Source of the DNA: Dongia_A sp964542425
Lineage (GTDB): Bacteria; Pseudomonadota; Alphaproteobacteria; Dongiales; Dongiaceae
DNA length: 44,790 nucleotides
Direction: 5' to 3'
Assembly: GCA_964542425.1 (NCBI GenBank)
Contig: CAZIUB010000066.1
Span: forward strand, 1 to 44,790
Below are positions 23,733-31,047 of the stretch, piece after piece (the stretch's first letter is position 1; each line of letters starts with the position of its first letter). The notes below the pieces were generated by a model. That model was given only the letters and a program-made list of their open reading frames with translations, did not search any database and was not told where the DNA came from. The position numbers and the translations under genes were made by a program.

Positions 23733-23762
23733 ATTATGCCATCATTCCTGCTCAAGGTTCAA
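23733..23762 (-). promoter_or_regulatory. possible infC promoter using a repeat unit as -35
   Basis: On the minus strand TTGAAC (23762-23757), which belongs to the last array unit, is followed after 18 bases by CATAAT (23738-23733). This would start transcription about 100 bases before the infC start. Every unit carries TTGAAC or TTGATC, so the -35 may be inherited from the array. The leader that follows holds two small CCC-TTTC-GGG hairpins. Confidence 0.5.
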
Positions 23763-23995
23763 TCGACCCTGGGATCAATCGACCCTGGGTTCAATCGACC
23801 CTGGGTTCAACCGGCCTTGGGTTCAACCGGCGTTGGGTTCAACCGGCCTTGGGATCAATCGACCCTGGGTTCAATCGACCTTGGGTTCAACCGCCTTGGG
23901 TTCAATCGGCCCTGGGTTCAACCGGCCTTGGATTCAACCGGCCTTGGCTTCAATCGACCCTGGGTTCAACCGGCCCTGGGTTCAACCGGTCTTGG
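23757..23995. repeat. 15-copy array of a 16-bp unit between thrS and infC
   Basis: Fifteen contiguous units of 16 bases (one is 15) fill 239 bases. The two main forms are GTTCAACCGGCCTTGG and GTTCAATCGACCCTGG, mixed in irregular order. The thrS stop codon lies in the unit at the thrS-proximal end, so the array begins in the last codons of thrS and runs to within 132 bases of the infC start. Units are in direct contact with no spacers, and each contains partial palindromes (GGCC; TTGAACC). An open frame across the array on the plus strand encodes only a 16-residue period and is not counted as a gene. Confidence 0.95.
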
Positions 23996-25937
23996 CCAAA
24001 GGCGGGCGCGCCTCCCGACCCAGCGCGGCCACGGCCGCCGACAAAGGCATGGTTTCCTGCCCGCTTTGGCCAAGGCGCCTGATGGCCAGCGTTCCCGCCT
24101 CCTGGTCGCGCCGTCCGACGGCGATGATGAGCGGCACCTTGGCCAGGCTGTGCTCGCGGACCTTGTAATTGATCTTCTCGTTCCTGGAATCGAGTTCGAC
24201 GCGCAGCCCGGACAGGGCGAGTGCTGCTGTGACCTCGCGGGCGTAAACCTCGACCTCGGAGACGATCGAGCACACCACCGCCTGAAGCGGCGCCAACCAC
24301 AGCGGCAGATGTCCTGCCGTGTTCTCGATCAGGATGCCGAGGAAACGCTCCATCGATCCCAGAATGCAGCGGTGCAGCATGACCGGGCGACGCTTCTGTC
24401 CATCCTGGGCGACATAGGTCGCATCGAGCCGCTCGGGCAGCACGAAATCAAGCTGCAGCGTGCCGCATTGCCAGGATCGCCCGATCGTGTCCTTGAGGTG
24501 GAATTCGAGCTTGGGGCCATAGAAGGCCCCTTCGCCCGGCGCCATCACATAGGCGTGGCCGGCCGCCTCCATCGCCGCCTTCAGCGAGGCCTCCGCCTTG
24601 TCCCAGGTCGCATCGGCGCCGGCGCGGCTGGTAGGCCGGTCGGCGAAACGGATCAGGACGTCACTGAAACCGAGATCGCGATAGATGCCGAACAAGAGAT
24701 CGCAGAAGGCGATGCTCTCCGCCGTCACCTGATCCTCGGTGCAAAAGATATGGGCATCGTCCTGGATAAAATGGCGCACCCGCATGATGCCATGCAGCGC
24801 ACCCCCCGGCTCGAAGCGATGGCAGGAGCCGAACTCGGCCATGCGCAGCGGCAGATCCCGATAGCTCTTGATGCCCTGATTGAAGATCTGCACGTGGCAG
24901 GGGCAATTCATCGGCTTCAGCGCGAAGACGCGCTGGTCGGGATTGGTGGCGTATTCCCTGATCGCGGCCTCGTTCTCGGCCAAGTACATGTGCTCGCGGA
25001 ACTTCTCCCAATGGCCGGATTGCTCCCACAGCTTGCGCTCGACCAGCTGGGGCGTCTTGACCTCGACATATCCGGCCCCATCCAGGCGCGAGCGCACGAA
25101 GCCCTCGAGCGTGCGATAGAGCGTCCAGCCCTTGGGGTGCCAGAACACCATGCCGGCCGCTTCTTCCTGCTGATGGAAGAGGCCCATTTCGCGCCCGAGC
25201 CGGCGATGGTCGCGCTTCTCGGCTTCCTCGAGCTGGCGCAGATGCTCGGCGAGCTGCTTGTCGTCGGCGAAATAGGTGCCGTAGATGCGCTGCAATTGCG
25301 GCTTGTCGGGATCGCCGCGCCAATAGGCGCCGGAGACCTTCATCAGCTTGAAGGCCTTGCCGAGTTTTCCCGTCGAAGGCAGATGCGGCCCGGTGCACAG
25401 GTCGAGCCACTCGCCCTGCCGATAGATCGAGATTTCCTCCCCGGGCGGAATCTGCGCAACCCATTCGGCCTTGAAGTGCTCGCCCTTGCCTTTGAAGAAC
25501 GAGACCGCCTGGTCACGGCTCCAGATCTCGCGGGTGATCGTCTCGTTGCGATCGACGATCTCGCGCATGCGCGCCTCGATCGCCTCGAAATCATCCGGCG
25601 TGAAAGGGGCGTTGCGATGGAAGTCGTAATAGAATCCGGTCTCGGTCGCCGGGCCGAAGGTGATCTGGGTGCCGGGGGAGAGTTCCTGCACCGCCTCCGC
25701 CAGCACATGGGCGCAATCGTGGCGCAGCAATTCCAGCGCGTCCTTGTGCGTGCTGGTGACGATCTCGATCCTGGAATCGGCGCCGATTTCAGTCGAAAGG
25801 TCGCGGAGCGTTCCATCGATCTTGATTGCGAGCGCGGCCTTGGCCAGGCCCGGCCCTATGCCCAAGGCGATCTCGGCCCCGGAGATCGGTCGATCGAATT
25901 GACGCCGGCTGCCGTCAGGCAGCGTGATCGTTGGCAT
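23982..25937 (-). CDS. thrS: threonyl-tRNA synthetase
   Basis: A 651-residue class II synthetase. The order is TGS domain (MPTITLPDGSRRQFDRPISG), the editing domain with HDCAHVLAEAVQEL (H-x3-H), the catalytic core with the zinc ligand in MNCPCHVQIF, the motif 2 region (FEPGGALHGIMRVRHFIQDD), HRCILGSMERF, and an anticodon-binding domain. Family length is normal. ATG 25937 gives the standard N-terminus; the frame stays open upstream to 26639 but that part overlaps the neighbouring methyltransferase. The C-terminus PPLAKTG and stop use the first unit of the 16-bp array. Confidence 0.96.
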   Translation of the reverse strand: MPTITLPDGSRRQFDRPISGAEIALGIGPGLAKAALAIKIDGTLRDLSTEIGADSRIEIVTSTHKDALELLRHDCAHVLAEAVQELSPGTQITFGPATETGFYYDFHRNAPFTPDDFEAIEARMREIVDRNETITREIWSRDQAVSFFKGKGEHFKAEWVAQIPPGEEISIYRQGEWLDLCTGPHLPSTGKLGKAFKLMKVSGAYWRGDPDKPQLQRIYGTYFADDKQLAEHLRQLEEAEKRDHRRLGREMGLFHQQEEAAGMVFWHPKGWTLYRTLEGFVRSRLDGAGYVEVKTPQLVERKLWEQSGHWEKFREHMYLAENEAAIREYATNPDQRVFALKPMNCPCHVQIFNQGIKSYRDLPLRMAEFGSCHRFEPGGALHGIMRVRHFIQDDAHIFCTEDQVTAESIAFCDLLFGIYRDLGFSDVLIRFADRPTSRAGADATWDKAEASLKAAMEAAGHAYVMAPGEGAFYGPKLEFHLKDTIGRSWQCGTLQLDFVLPERLDATYVAQDGQKRRPVMLHRCILGSMERFLGILIENTAGHLPLWLAPLQAVVCSIVSEVEVYAREVTAALALSGLRVELDSRNEKINYKVREHSLAKVPLIIAVGRRDQEAGTLAIRRLGQSGQETMPLSAAVAALGREARPPLAKTG

Positions 25938-26035
25938 GGGGCCCCGTTGGATGCCGATTGGACAATCGTTTGGCCCAGATCGGTGGAAATCCGGCCCCGG
26001 GCGCGCCGGCGAATTTAGAGCCTGGTCGCCCCCTG

Positions 26036-26629
26036 TCAAGCCGCGTGGAGCTTCGCCCGGAAGGGCTTGCGGTAGAGCCAGACGCTGGCCGGCGGCAGGT
26101 TCTGCAGCACGCGGTCCTTGACCGCGCCCTCGATCCCAAGCCGGCGTCGCGGCAGCGGCGACAACAGGCCATAGGTGAATTGGATGAATGGCGCGCCCGG
26201 CGACAGGCAAGCGAAGGCCTGGGCGGCGATCCGGTATTGCACGCTCTTTTTCATCGACAGGAGCGGCAGCGAGGAGACCACTGCCTTGACCCCAACGATC
26301 GCGTGCCGATGCAAGAGCGATGGCAGTTGTTGCGCGTCGCCCAGGATCACCAGCACGCTGGAATAGCGCGCCACCAGCAGCCGATGCAGCGTCGGATCGC
26401 GTTCGATCACCACCAGCCGCCCGGGTGGGGTGCCGGCAGACAGAATCGCCCGCGTCACCGAGCCTGTGCCACCACCCAATTCCACGACCCACCCATCGCC
26501 CTTCGGAATCTGGCGGGCCATGGACGCGGCCAATTCCCGCGACGATACCGCCACTGCCCCGATCCGGCGCGGGTTCTTGAGCCACAATTTGAGGAGGACG
26601 CCTTGTTCCCAACGCATGATGGCAGCCAT
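26036..26629 (-). CDS. PmtA-like SAM-dependent methyltransferase
   Basis: A 197-residue class I methyltransferase. The SAM site is VVELGGGTGSVTRAIL; it is preceded by NPRRIGAVAVSSRELAASMA, and the end has FIQFTYGLLSPLP and LQNLPPASVWLYRKP. This set of motifs resembles short PmtA-type phospholipid N-methyltransferases (phosphatidylethanolamine to phosphatidylcholine). Its distance from the rRNA-dimethylase branch is judged by eye only. The start is uncertain: ATG 26629 is chosen; GTG 26644 and ATG 26617 are possible. It lies about 100 bases upstream of thrS in the same direction. Confidence 0.75.
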   Translation of the reverse strand: MAAIMRWEQGVLLKLWLKNPRRIGAVAVSSRELAASMARQIPKGDGWVVELGGGTGSVTRAILSAGTPPGRLVVIERDPTLHRLLVARYSSVLVILGDAQQLPSLLHRHAIVGVKAVVSSLPLLSMKKSVQYRIAAQAFACLSPGAPFIQFTYGLLSPLPRRRLGIEGAVKDRVLQNLPPASVWLYRKPFRAKLHAA

Positions 26630-26678
26630 TTTCACCCATGCCACGCTATCATGGGCCCGAGGGCCCGCAATACCGGAT

Positions 26679-27650
26679 TCATGGCTTCAGGACGATCTTT
26701 CCAATTGCCCGCCGGGACCGGATACCATCGAAGGCCCAAGCAAAATCGGCGAGATCGAGGGCCTCGCAAACCAGGGGCCGCAGCCTTGCCTCTCGGCACA
26801 TTCGATCGAGGCTTGCGAAGGCGCTGGCCACCAAATCCGGGCGATGCTGGCGGTAGGAACCGAAAAAGAAACCCAAGGCGGCGACGTTCCTGACCAGCAG
26901 GATATTGGCCGGGATGCTCTGCACGGCGCCACCGGCAAAGCCGATGATGAGCAACCGCGCGTGCCAGTTCGCCACCCGCAGCGAGGCCTCGAAGGTGGCG
27001 CCGCCCACTGGGTCAAAGACAACGTCCACCCCGCCGACCAGTGCCTTCACCCGTTCTCGGATGTCCTCGGCGCTGTAATCGATCGCGTGATCGGCGCCGT
27101 GGGCCAGCGCCACGGCGCATTTCTCCTTTCCGCCGGCTGTGGCCACGACCTTGGCGCCCAAGGCCTTGCCGATCTCGACCGCCGTCAACCCGACCCCGCC
27201 GGCCGCGCCATGGACCAGCAGGATTTCCCCAGGGAGCAATCGGGCCTGTTCCACCAGACCGAGATAGGAAGTCCCATAGGCGATGGGAAACCCCGCCGCC
27301 TGGGTATCGGTCAGGGTTTCCGAAATCGGGAACGCCATCTTGGCCGCCACGATGACCATTTCAGCGAACCCACCATGATCGAGGAGCGCCATCACCCGAT
27401 CGCCGGGCTTCAGCCTACCCGCGCCGGGACCCACCGCCTCGATCGCTCCGGCCACCTCGAATCCGGGCACGAAGGGCCGGGGCGGTTTCACCTGGTACTT
27501 GCCGGCAACGATCAGGAGATCGGCGAAATTGACACCGGCGGCCGCCACGCGGATGCGAATTTGCCCCTCGCCGGGCGGGCCAGGATCGGGCCAGTCGTCG
27601 ACGCGCAGGTTTTCCACCCCGCCGAATTCCGCGCAGACCAACGCGCGCAC
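26679..27650 (-). CDS. NADPH:quinone oxidoreductase (zinc-free MDR family)
   Basis: A 323-residue medium-chain reductase. The GroES-like part has AAGVNFADLLIVAGKYQVKP and PFVPGFEVAGAIEAVG; the Rossmann part has LVHGAAGGVGLTAVEIGKAL with AxGGVG. Structural zinc cysteines are absent, as in quinone reductases. The GTG at 27650 (VRALVCAEFGG) is the family start. The element at 27661-27783 ends 10 bases upstream and no ribosome-binding site is visible, so the element may have displaced the original signal. It lies behind the asparaginase gene on the same strand. Confidence 0.88.
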   Translation of the reverse strand: MRALVCAEFGGVENLRVDDWPDPGPPGEGQIRIRVAAAGVNFADLLIVAGKYQVKPPRPFVPGFEVAGAIEAVGPGAGRLKPGDRVMALLDHGGFAEMVIVAAKMAFPISETLTDTQAAGFPIAYGTSYLGLVEQARLLPGEILLVHGAAGGVGLTAVEIGKALGAKVVATAGGKEKCAVALAHGADHAIDYSAEDIRERVKALVGGVDVVFDPVGGATFEASLRVANWHARLLIIGFAGGAVQSIPANILLVRNVAALGFFFGSYRQHRPDLVASAFASLDRMCREARLRPLVCEALDLADFAWAFDGIRSRRAIGKIVLKP

Positions 27651-27660
27651 GGCATTCGAC

Positions 27661-27783
27661 CTAGTGTTCCGACGCCGACATTCCGGTCTCGGAATGTCGG
27701 CCCGGAACACTCGCTAACTCAATGGTATGTGTCGTGTTTCCAACACATTGATCGGGAATCAAGCGTTGGACCCACAACACTAG
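27661..27783 (-). mobile_element. 123-bp MITE-like element with CTAGTGTT terminal inverted repeats
   Basis: CTAGTGTT at 27661-27668 and AACACTAG at 27776-27783 are perfect 8-bp inverted termini. Inside are two strong hairpins: 27663-27711 (a stem of about 21 bp with a small bulge, centred on GTCT) and the family-two hairpin at 27723-27780 shared with 15261-15325. There is no coding capacity. Its CTAG end provides the stop codon of the asparaginase gene. The termini resemble those of IS630-type elements, which insert at TA, but a relative with a transposase is not in this window. Confidence 0.7.
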
Positions 27784-28814
27784 AAAGTTCCGCCCTCGAC
27801 CGGACGGATGGCACCGGTCCGGGTCCCGGCCCAATTCCTGACCGGGGGCACCAGGGCGGCCGCGAGAGCCGCTTCGTCCGTCGCGTCGATCAGCCCTAGG
27901 CGCTTCAGCACCTGACCCATGGCGACCTCGGCCGCGCGGGACGCGCCATCTTCGATCTTGAGCGCGACACCGAGGCCAAGTCCCGGCAACGCGGCCATGT
28001 AGACGCCCTCCGCCCCGACCTTGATCGCCGCCTTGCCGCGCAAGGTCTTGATGACAAGTGTGCAAAAACGCCCGGTCCCGCCGACATTGAACGGATTTTC
28101 AGTCATGGACTTGAGGATCCGCCGGCAGGAAGCGGCGCGATCCACCGATAGGTGATGCGGGTCGGCCATGTTCGCCATCGCGCGGGCTAGACTTACTATC
28201 GGGGTCGCAATCACCGGAATGCCGCAACCATCGATGCCACGGGGTGCAAGGCGCAGCTCCAGGCCGCACATCTGTTCCAGGAGCCCCAGAAGGTGCTGCT
28301 GGATCGGGTGTTCGTATTGGACGTAGCCCTTTGGCGAATGCTTGAAATGGAGGATGGAAGTCAGAATACCGGCGTGCTGGCCGGAACAATTGTTGTGCGC
28401 CCGGGTTGGTTCGAGGCCCGCTTGGATCATGGCCTGGTAGCTCGGTTCATAGCCGGGTACCTGCGGGCCGCATTCCAAATCATCGGCGGTGAGCCCGATC
28501 CGAGCGAGCCAGGCATTGACCGCCTCGACATGCTGGGCTTCGCCGTTGTGCGAAGCGCAGGCCAGCGCCACTTCCGCATCGCTCACGCTATATGCTTCGG
28601 CCGCGCCGGATTCGATGAGCGCAATCGCCAGAAGCGGCTTGATCGCGGAGCGACCATAGATCGGCTGCTCGATGTCGCCCCAGGCTTCCACCACCTGGCC
28701 ATCGGCATCGGCGACAGCGATGCAGGCCCGGTGGCGGCTCTCGACCATCTGACCGCGCCAAACCTCGACCAGGATCGGCGCATCGCTTCGGTTCCGGGCT
28801 GCCAATGTGTTCAT
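27780..28814 (-). CDS. L-asparaginase of the AnsA/PF06089 type
   Basis: A 344-residue asparaginase II family protein (rhizobial-type L-asparaginase, hydrolysing asparagine to aspartate and ammonia). Motifs include VEVWRGQMVESRHR, YGRSAIKPLLAIAL (S-x2-K), CASHNGE, NNCSGQHAGILT, GIDGCGIPV and a C-terminal NWAGTRTGAIRPV. Start taken at ATG 28814 (MNTLAARN); the open frame extends to 28883 without a clear ribosome-binding site for either. The stop TAG is the terminus of the element at 27661-27783. The CGNR-type gene is upstream on the same strand. Confidence 0.88.
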   Translation of the reverse strand: MNTLAARNRSDAPILVEVWRGQMVESRHRACIAVADADGQVVEAWGDIEQPIYGRSAIKPLLAIALIESGAAEAYSVSDAEVALACASHNGEAQHVEAVNAWLARIGLTADDLECGPQVPGYEPSYQAMIQAGLEPTRAHNNCSGQHAGILTSILHFKHSPKGYVQYEHPIQQHLLGLLEQMCGLELRLAPRGIDGCGIPVIATPIVSLARAMANMADPHHLSVDRAASCRRILKSMTENPFNVGGTGRFCTLVIKTLRGKAAIKVGAEGVYMAALPGLGLGVALKIEDGASRAAEVAMGQVLKRLGLIDATDEAALAAALVPPVRNWAGTRTGAIRPVEGGTF

Positions 28815-28892
28815 CAGGCGAGCGATGGTGTTTGTTTGCCGTGGGGCGGGACGCACAATGGCGCCCGCTTCCGACCAAGGCAAGACGCGAAA

Positions 28893-29456
28893 TCAGTACC
28901 GATGGCGGCTGCGCAGGCGGCGCATTTTCGAGCGCGCGCCGCACTCGTTCATGACGCACCAGCGCCGCGACAGGTTCTTGCTGGAATCAAGAAACAGCCA
29001 CAGGCAATCGTGGGCCAGGCAGCGCTTCACCCGCGCCACATCCCCGGTCAGCAGAGCAGCCGCGTCCTTGGCGATGGCGTGGCGCAAAAGTTCAAGCGGG
29101 CGTTCAGCGCGATCCGCCAAAATCCAATTGCCGTTGGCATCGGGCACCAGGGCGGAACTGGCTCCGGCCGATGCAATCCCCGCGTTCAGCGTGCTTAAAT
29201 GCCTGGGATCGGGTGCCTCGCCCTCGACCAGCCGGTCGAAGATGCCCAAGAGCGCCGCCCGCATTCCACGCATCTCCGCCAATTCGGTCGCTTCCGGAAC
29301 GCCCTCAAATGCCCAGCCCGCGCGCGCTGCCCAGGAGGCAAGGCCGGCCGGGTCGGAGAGCCGGTCGCGAGGGCCAGAGGCGCGCCCTCGTGACAGCGTA
29401 TTGCAGAGATCAAGCGCCAGCCGCCCGCCGGAAAACTCTATCTTCGGTTGGGTCAT
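28893..29456 (-). CDS. CGNR-type (ABATE domain) DNA-binding regulator
   Basis: A 187-residue protein of the CGNR zinc-finger regulator group. The N-terminal half is the ABATE-like domain (GGRLALDLCNTLSRGR). The C-terminal zinc finger reads RCLAHDCLWLFLDSS (C-x4-C), then RRWCVMNECGARSKMRRL (C-x4-C). The motif that names the family reads CGAR here instead of CGNR. Such regulators usually control an adjacent transporter or resistance gene; here an EamA remnant lies across the divergent region. GGAGGAGG precedes ATG 29456, and the upstream region is rich in palindromes. Confidence 0.85.
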   Translation of the reverse strand: MTQPKIEFSGGRLALDLCNTLSRGRASGPRDRLSDPAGLASWAARAGWAFEGVPEATELAEMRGMRAALLGIFDRLVEGEAPDPRHLSTLNAGIASAGASSALVPDANGNWILADRAERPLELLRHAIAKDAAALLTGDVARVKRCLAHDCLWLFLDSSKNLSRRWCVMNECGARSKMRRLRSRHRY

Positions 29457-29489
29457 CACACCTCCTCCTGCCTCCCACCCTCTGGACAT

Positions 29490-29590
29490 GTGAGTTCGAT
29501 TCACAGTATTTACCAGTTAAATTCATTTTACAGGTAACTCATACTATAATACCATAGTTACTATCAAAATCCATTTTGCAGGAAACAAAG
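29490..29590. promoter_or_regulatory. AT-rich operator region upstream of the CGNR-type regulator
   Basis: This is the most A/T-rich stretch of the area. It holds GTGA-x7-TCAC (29490-29504), a direct repeat ATTCATTTTACAGGTAAC (29521-29538) and ATCCATTTTGCAGGAAAC (29569-29586; 15 of 18 match), and an inverted pair GTAACT (29534-29539) / AGTTAC (29556-29561) around a consensus TATAAT (29545-29550). It probably binds the CGNR-type regulator and serves divergent promoters. No other feature is seen in the 408 bases from 29457 to 29864 apart from the EamA remnant. Confidence 0.6.
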
Positions 29591-29651
29591 TCATGAATCG
29601 GCCCAAAACGACCAGATCGACGGATGGCAGCCTTCGGGACGTGGCACTCGG

Positions 29652-29795
29652 CGTTACCCTGTCAGGGTTGGGACCGGACTTGGCGTGTTGCTTTACGGCG
29701 AAGTCCCGGGAACGCTCGATCTGCTTGGCGCGGTTTTTATCTTGGGTGGCCTCGTGTGCGCGGTTCATCCGGCGAGAACCTTGGTGCAGGCCTGA
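29652..29795 (+). pseudogene. C-terminal remnant of an EamA/DMT-type transporter
   Basis: Read in the right frame, 29655-29795 encodes Y-P-V-R-V-G-T-G-L-G-V-L-L-Y-G-E, then VPGTLDLLGAVFILGGLVCA and a stop, which matches the last membrane hairpin of EamA-family drug/metabolite exporters (the L-L-x-G-E segment and the final L-x-G-A-x-x-I-L-G-G helix). The preceding coding sequence, eight or nine membrane segments, is missing. The ATG at 29593 opens a different frame and is not related. It lies divergent from the CGNR-type regulator, so it is probably the ruin of its target. Confidence 0.6.
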
Positions 29796-29864
29796 ATCGC
29801 CCAGCCGGCTTGCCTCGCGGCACCTTGCCGCCTAGCTTGATGCTTGGCGGCGCGGAGCGAGGTA

Positions 29865-30419
29865 ATGCGGGGCTACTTCGGGATCGGCATCGAGGGCGTC
29901 TCCAAGCCGATGAATTTGGGCGCCGTGCTGCGCACCGCGCATGCCTTCAACGCCGCCTTCGCGTTTGCCATCCGACCGGTGCTGGACATCGGCGCCATCT
30001 TGCGTTCGGACACCTCGATTGCGATCGAGGCGATGCCGGTCCATATCCATGATCGTTTGGAGGATTTCACCCTACCGGTCGGGTGCCGATTGGTGGGTGT
30101 CGAGATCACACCCGAGGCGATCGAATTGCCGAGCTTCACTCATCCCCATGCTGCGGCCTATGTCCTGGGCGCGGAACAGGACAGCCTGAGCCCCGAACTC
30201 GTGGAAAAATGCGAGTTCGTGATTCGAATTCCGACCCGATTCTGCGTCAATCTGGCGATCGCCGCGGCGATCGTCATGTATGACCGCATGATCAGCCTCG
30301 GCCGTTTCGCCGAGCGCCCGGTGCGCGTCGGCGCACCCAAGGGGGCAACACCGGCCCACGTCCACGGCCTGCCGAAATGGAAGCGCCGCTTTGGCGGGCG
30401 CTCGTCCGGCCAACAATAG
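29865..30419 (+). CDS. SpoU/TrmH-family RNA 2'-O-methyltransferase
   Basis: A 184-residue SPOUT methyltransferase. Motif 1 is NLGAVLRTAHAF, motif 2 is AYVLGAEQDSLSPELVEKCE, and motif 3 is IPTRFCVNLAIAAAIVMYDR, which lacks the usual Ser-Leu-Asn before the helix (C-V-N-L in its place). It resembles short members such as TrmL, which modify a tRNA ribose, but the target RNA cannot be read off. GGAGCGAGG precedes ATG 29865. The frame is open from 29844. Confidence 0.85.
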   Translation: MRGYFGIGIEGVSKPMNLGAVLRTAHAFNAAFAFAIRPVLDIGAILRSDTSIAIEAMPVHIHDRLEDFTLPVGCRLVGVEITPEAIELPSFTHPHAAAYVLGAEQDSLSPELVEKCEFVIRIPTRFCVNLAIAAAIVMYDRMISLGRFAERPVRVGAPKGATPAHVHGLPKWKRRFGGRSSGQQ

Positions 30420-30468
30420 CAAAACGAGCACTCTGGCAAATCCGCGAGGGGCTTGGTAAATCCAGCCA

Positions 30469-31047
30469 ATGGAAGGATGCAATGCAGGAATCCGGGCGGC
30501 GATTGCCGGGCTGGCCGCCATTCTGGCGAGATTGGCAGGACTGGCCACCATTCTGGCGAGATTGGCGGGACTAGCCGCCATTCTGGCGGCGGGGCCGGCA
30601 TTAGCCGAGGAACTGGGCGCCGCCGGCCAGTGGCTCGCGCGTGCGCACCAGCAAGACGGTGCCAAATTGTGCTATGCCATCTCCGCGCCGACCGAAAGCG
30701 CCGGGCAGGTCACGGATCGCGGGCCCGTTGGCGCGCTGGTCACCCATGTCGATGGCGGCGCCACCAGGGACCAGGTCAGCGTCGCTCTTGGCTATGCACC
30801 AAAGGCAGGCACGCTGATCCGGCTCAATATCGACGGCAAGGCCTATATCCTGCGCCGGATCGAGGGCGACCGTGCCTGGGCACGCGACGCGGCTGCCGAC
30901 CGGTTGATCCTTGCGGCTATGAAGAAGGGCAACCGCATGGTGGTCACCGGCGTTAACGACAACGGCGCCAAGGTCGAGGACATTTTCTCGCTCGCCGGGT
31001 TGAGCAAGACCCTGCGAATGGCCGCCGAATCCTGCGGATTCCAATGA
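30469..31047 (+). CDS. IalB-like exported protein with repeated signal peptide
   Basis: A 192-residue protein. The body after residue 45 (GAKLCYAISAPTESAGQV, then RDQVSVALGYAPKAGTLIRL and KKGNRMVVTGVNDNGAKVED) resembles the invasion-associated locus B family (PF06776), with the conserved pair of cysteines (KLCY and ESCGFQ) that could form a disulfide. The signal peptide is unusual: the hydrophobic core is made of two and a half copies of the ten residues L-A-A-I-L-A-R-L-A-G, a direct result of a 30-bp tandem repeat. The stop overlaps the start of rlmN by 4 bases. No ribosome-binding site is evident at ATG 30469. Confidence 0.78.
   Translation: MEGCNAGIRAAIAGLAAILARLAGLATILARLAGLAAILAAGPALAEELGAAGQWLARAHQQDGAKLCYAISAPTESAGQVTDRGPVGALVTHVDGGATRDQVSVALGYAPKAGTLIRLNIDGKAYILRRIEGDRAWARDAAADRLILAAMKKGNRMVVTGVNDNGAKVEDIFSLAGLSKTLRMAAESCGFQ
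30511..30588 (+). repeat. 30-bp tandem repeat inside a signal-peptide sequence
   Basis: Units 30511-30540, 30541-30570 and a partial 30571-30588, differing by two or three bases. Length is a multiple of three and each adds ten residues (LAxILARLAG). The Arg inside each unit breaks up the hydrophobic core. Confidence 0.92.

Noticed and set aside
22997..23755. A 252-codon open frame on the minus strand overlapping infC
   Set aside because: It is the next frame of infC. The infC frame itself carries all IF-3 motifs and an acceptable ATA start.
23757..23995. CRISPR array or protein-coding repeat
   Set aside because: Units are 16 bp, contiguous and without spacers, and there are no cas genes. 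The apparent repeat protein arises only because 3 x 16 is a multiple of 3.
23619..26018. A 799-codon open frame on the plus strand opposite thrS
   Set aside because: It is the antisense shadow of thrS extended through the 16-bp array. Its composition (Arg, Gly, Leu, His runs) is typical of a GC-rich reverse frame and it has no recognisable domain.
27663..27711. Rho-independent terminator after the asparaginase gene
   Set aside because: The stem is strong but no T-run follows on either strand, and the hairpin is inside an element with CTAGTGTT ends; a transposon-type structure explains it better.
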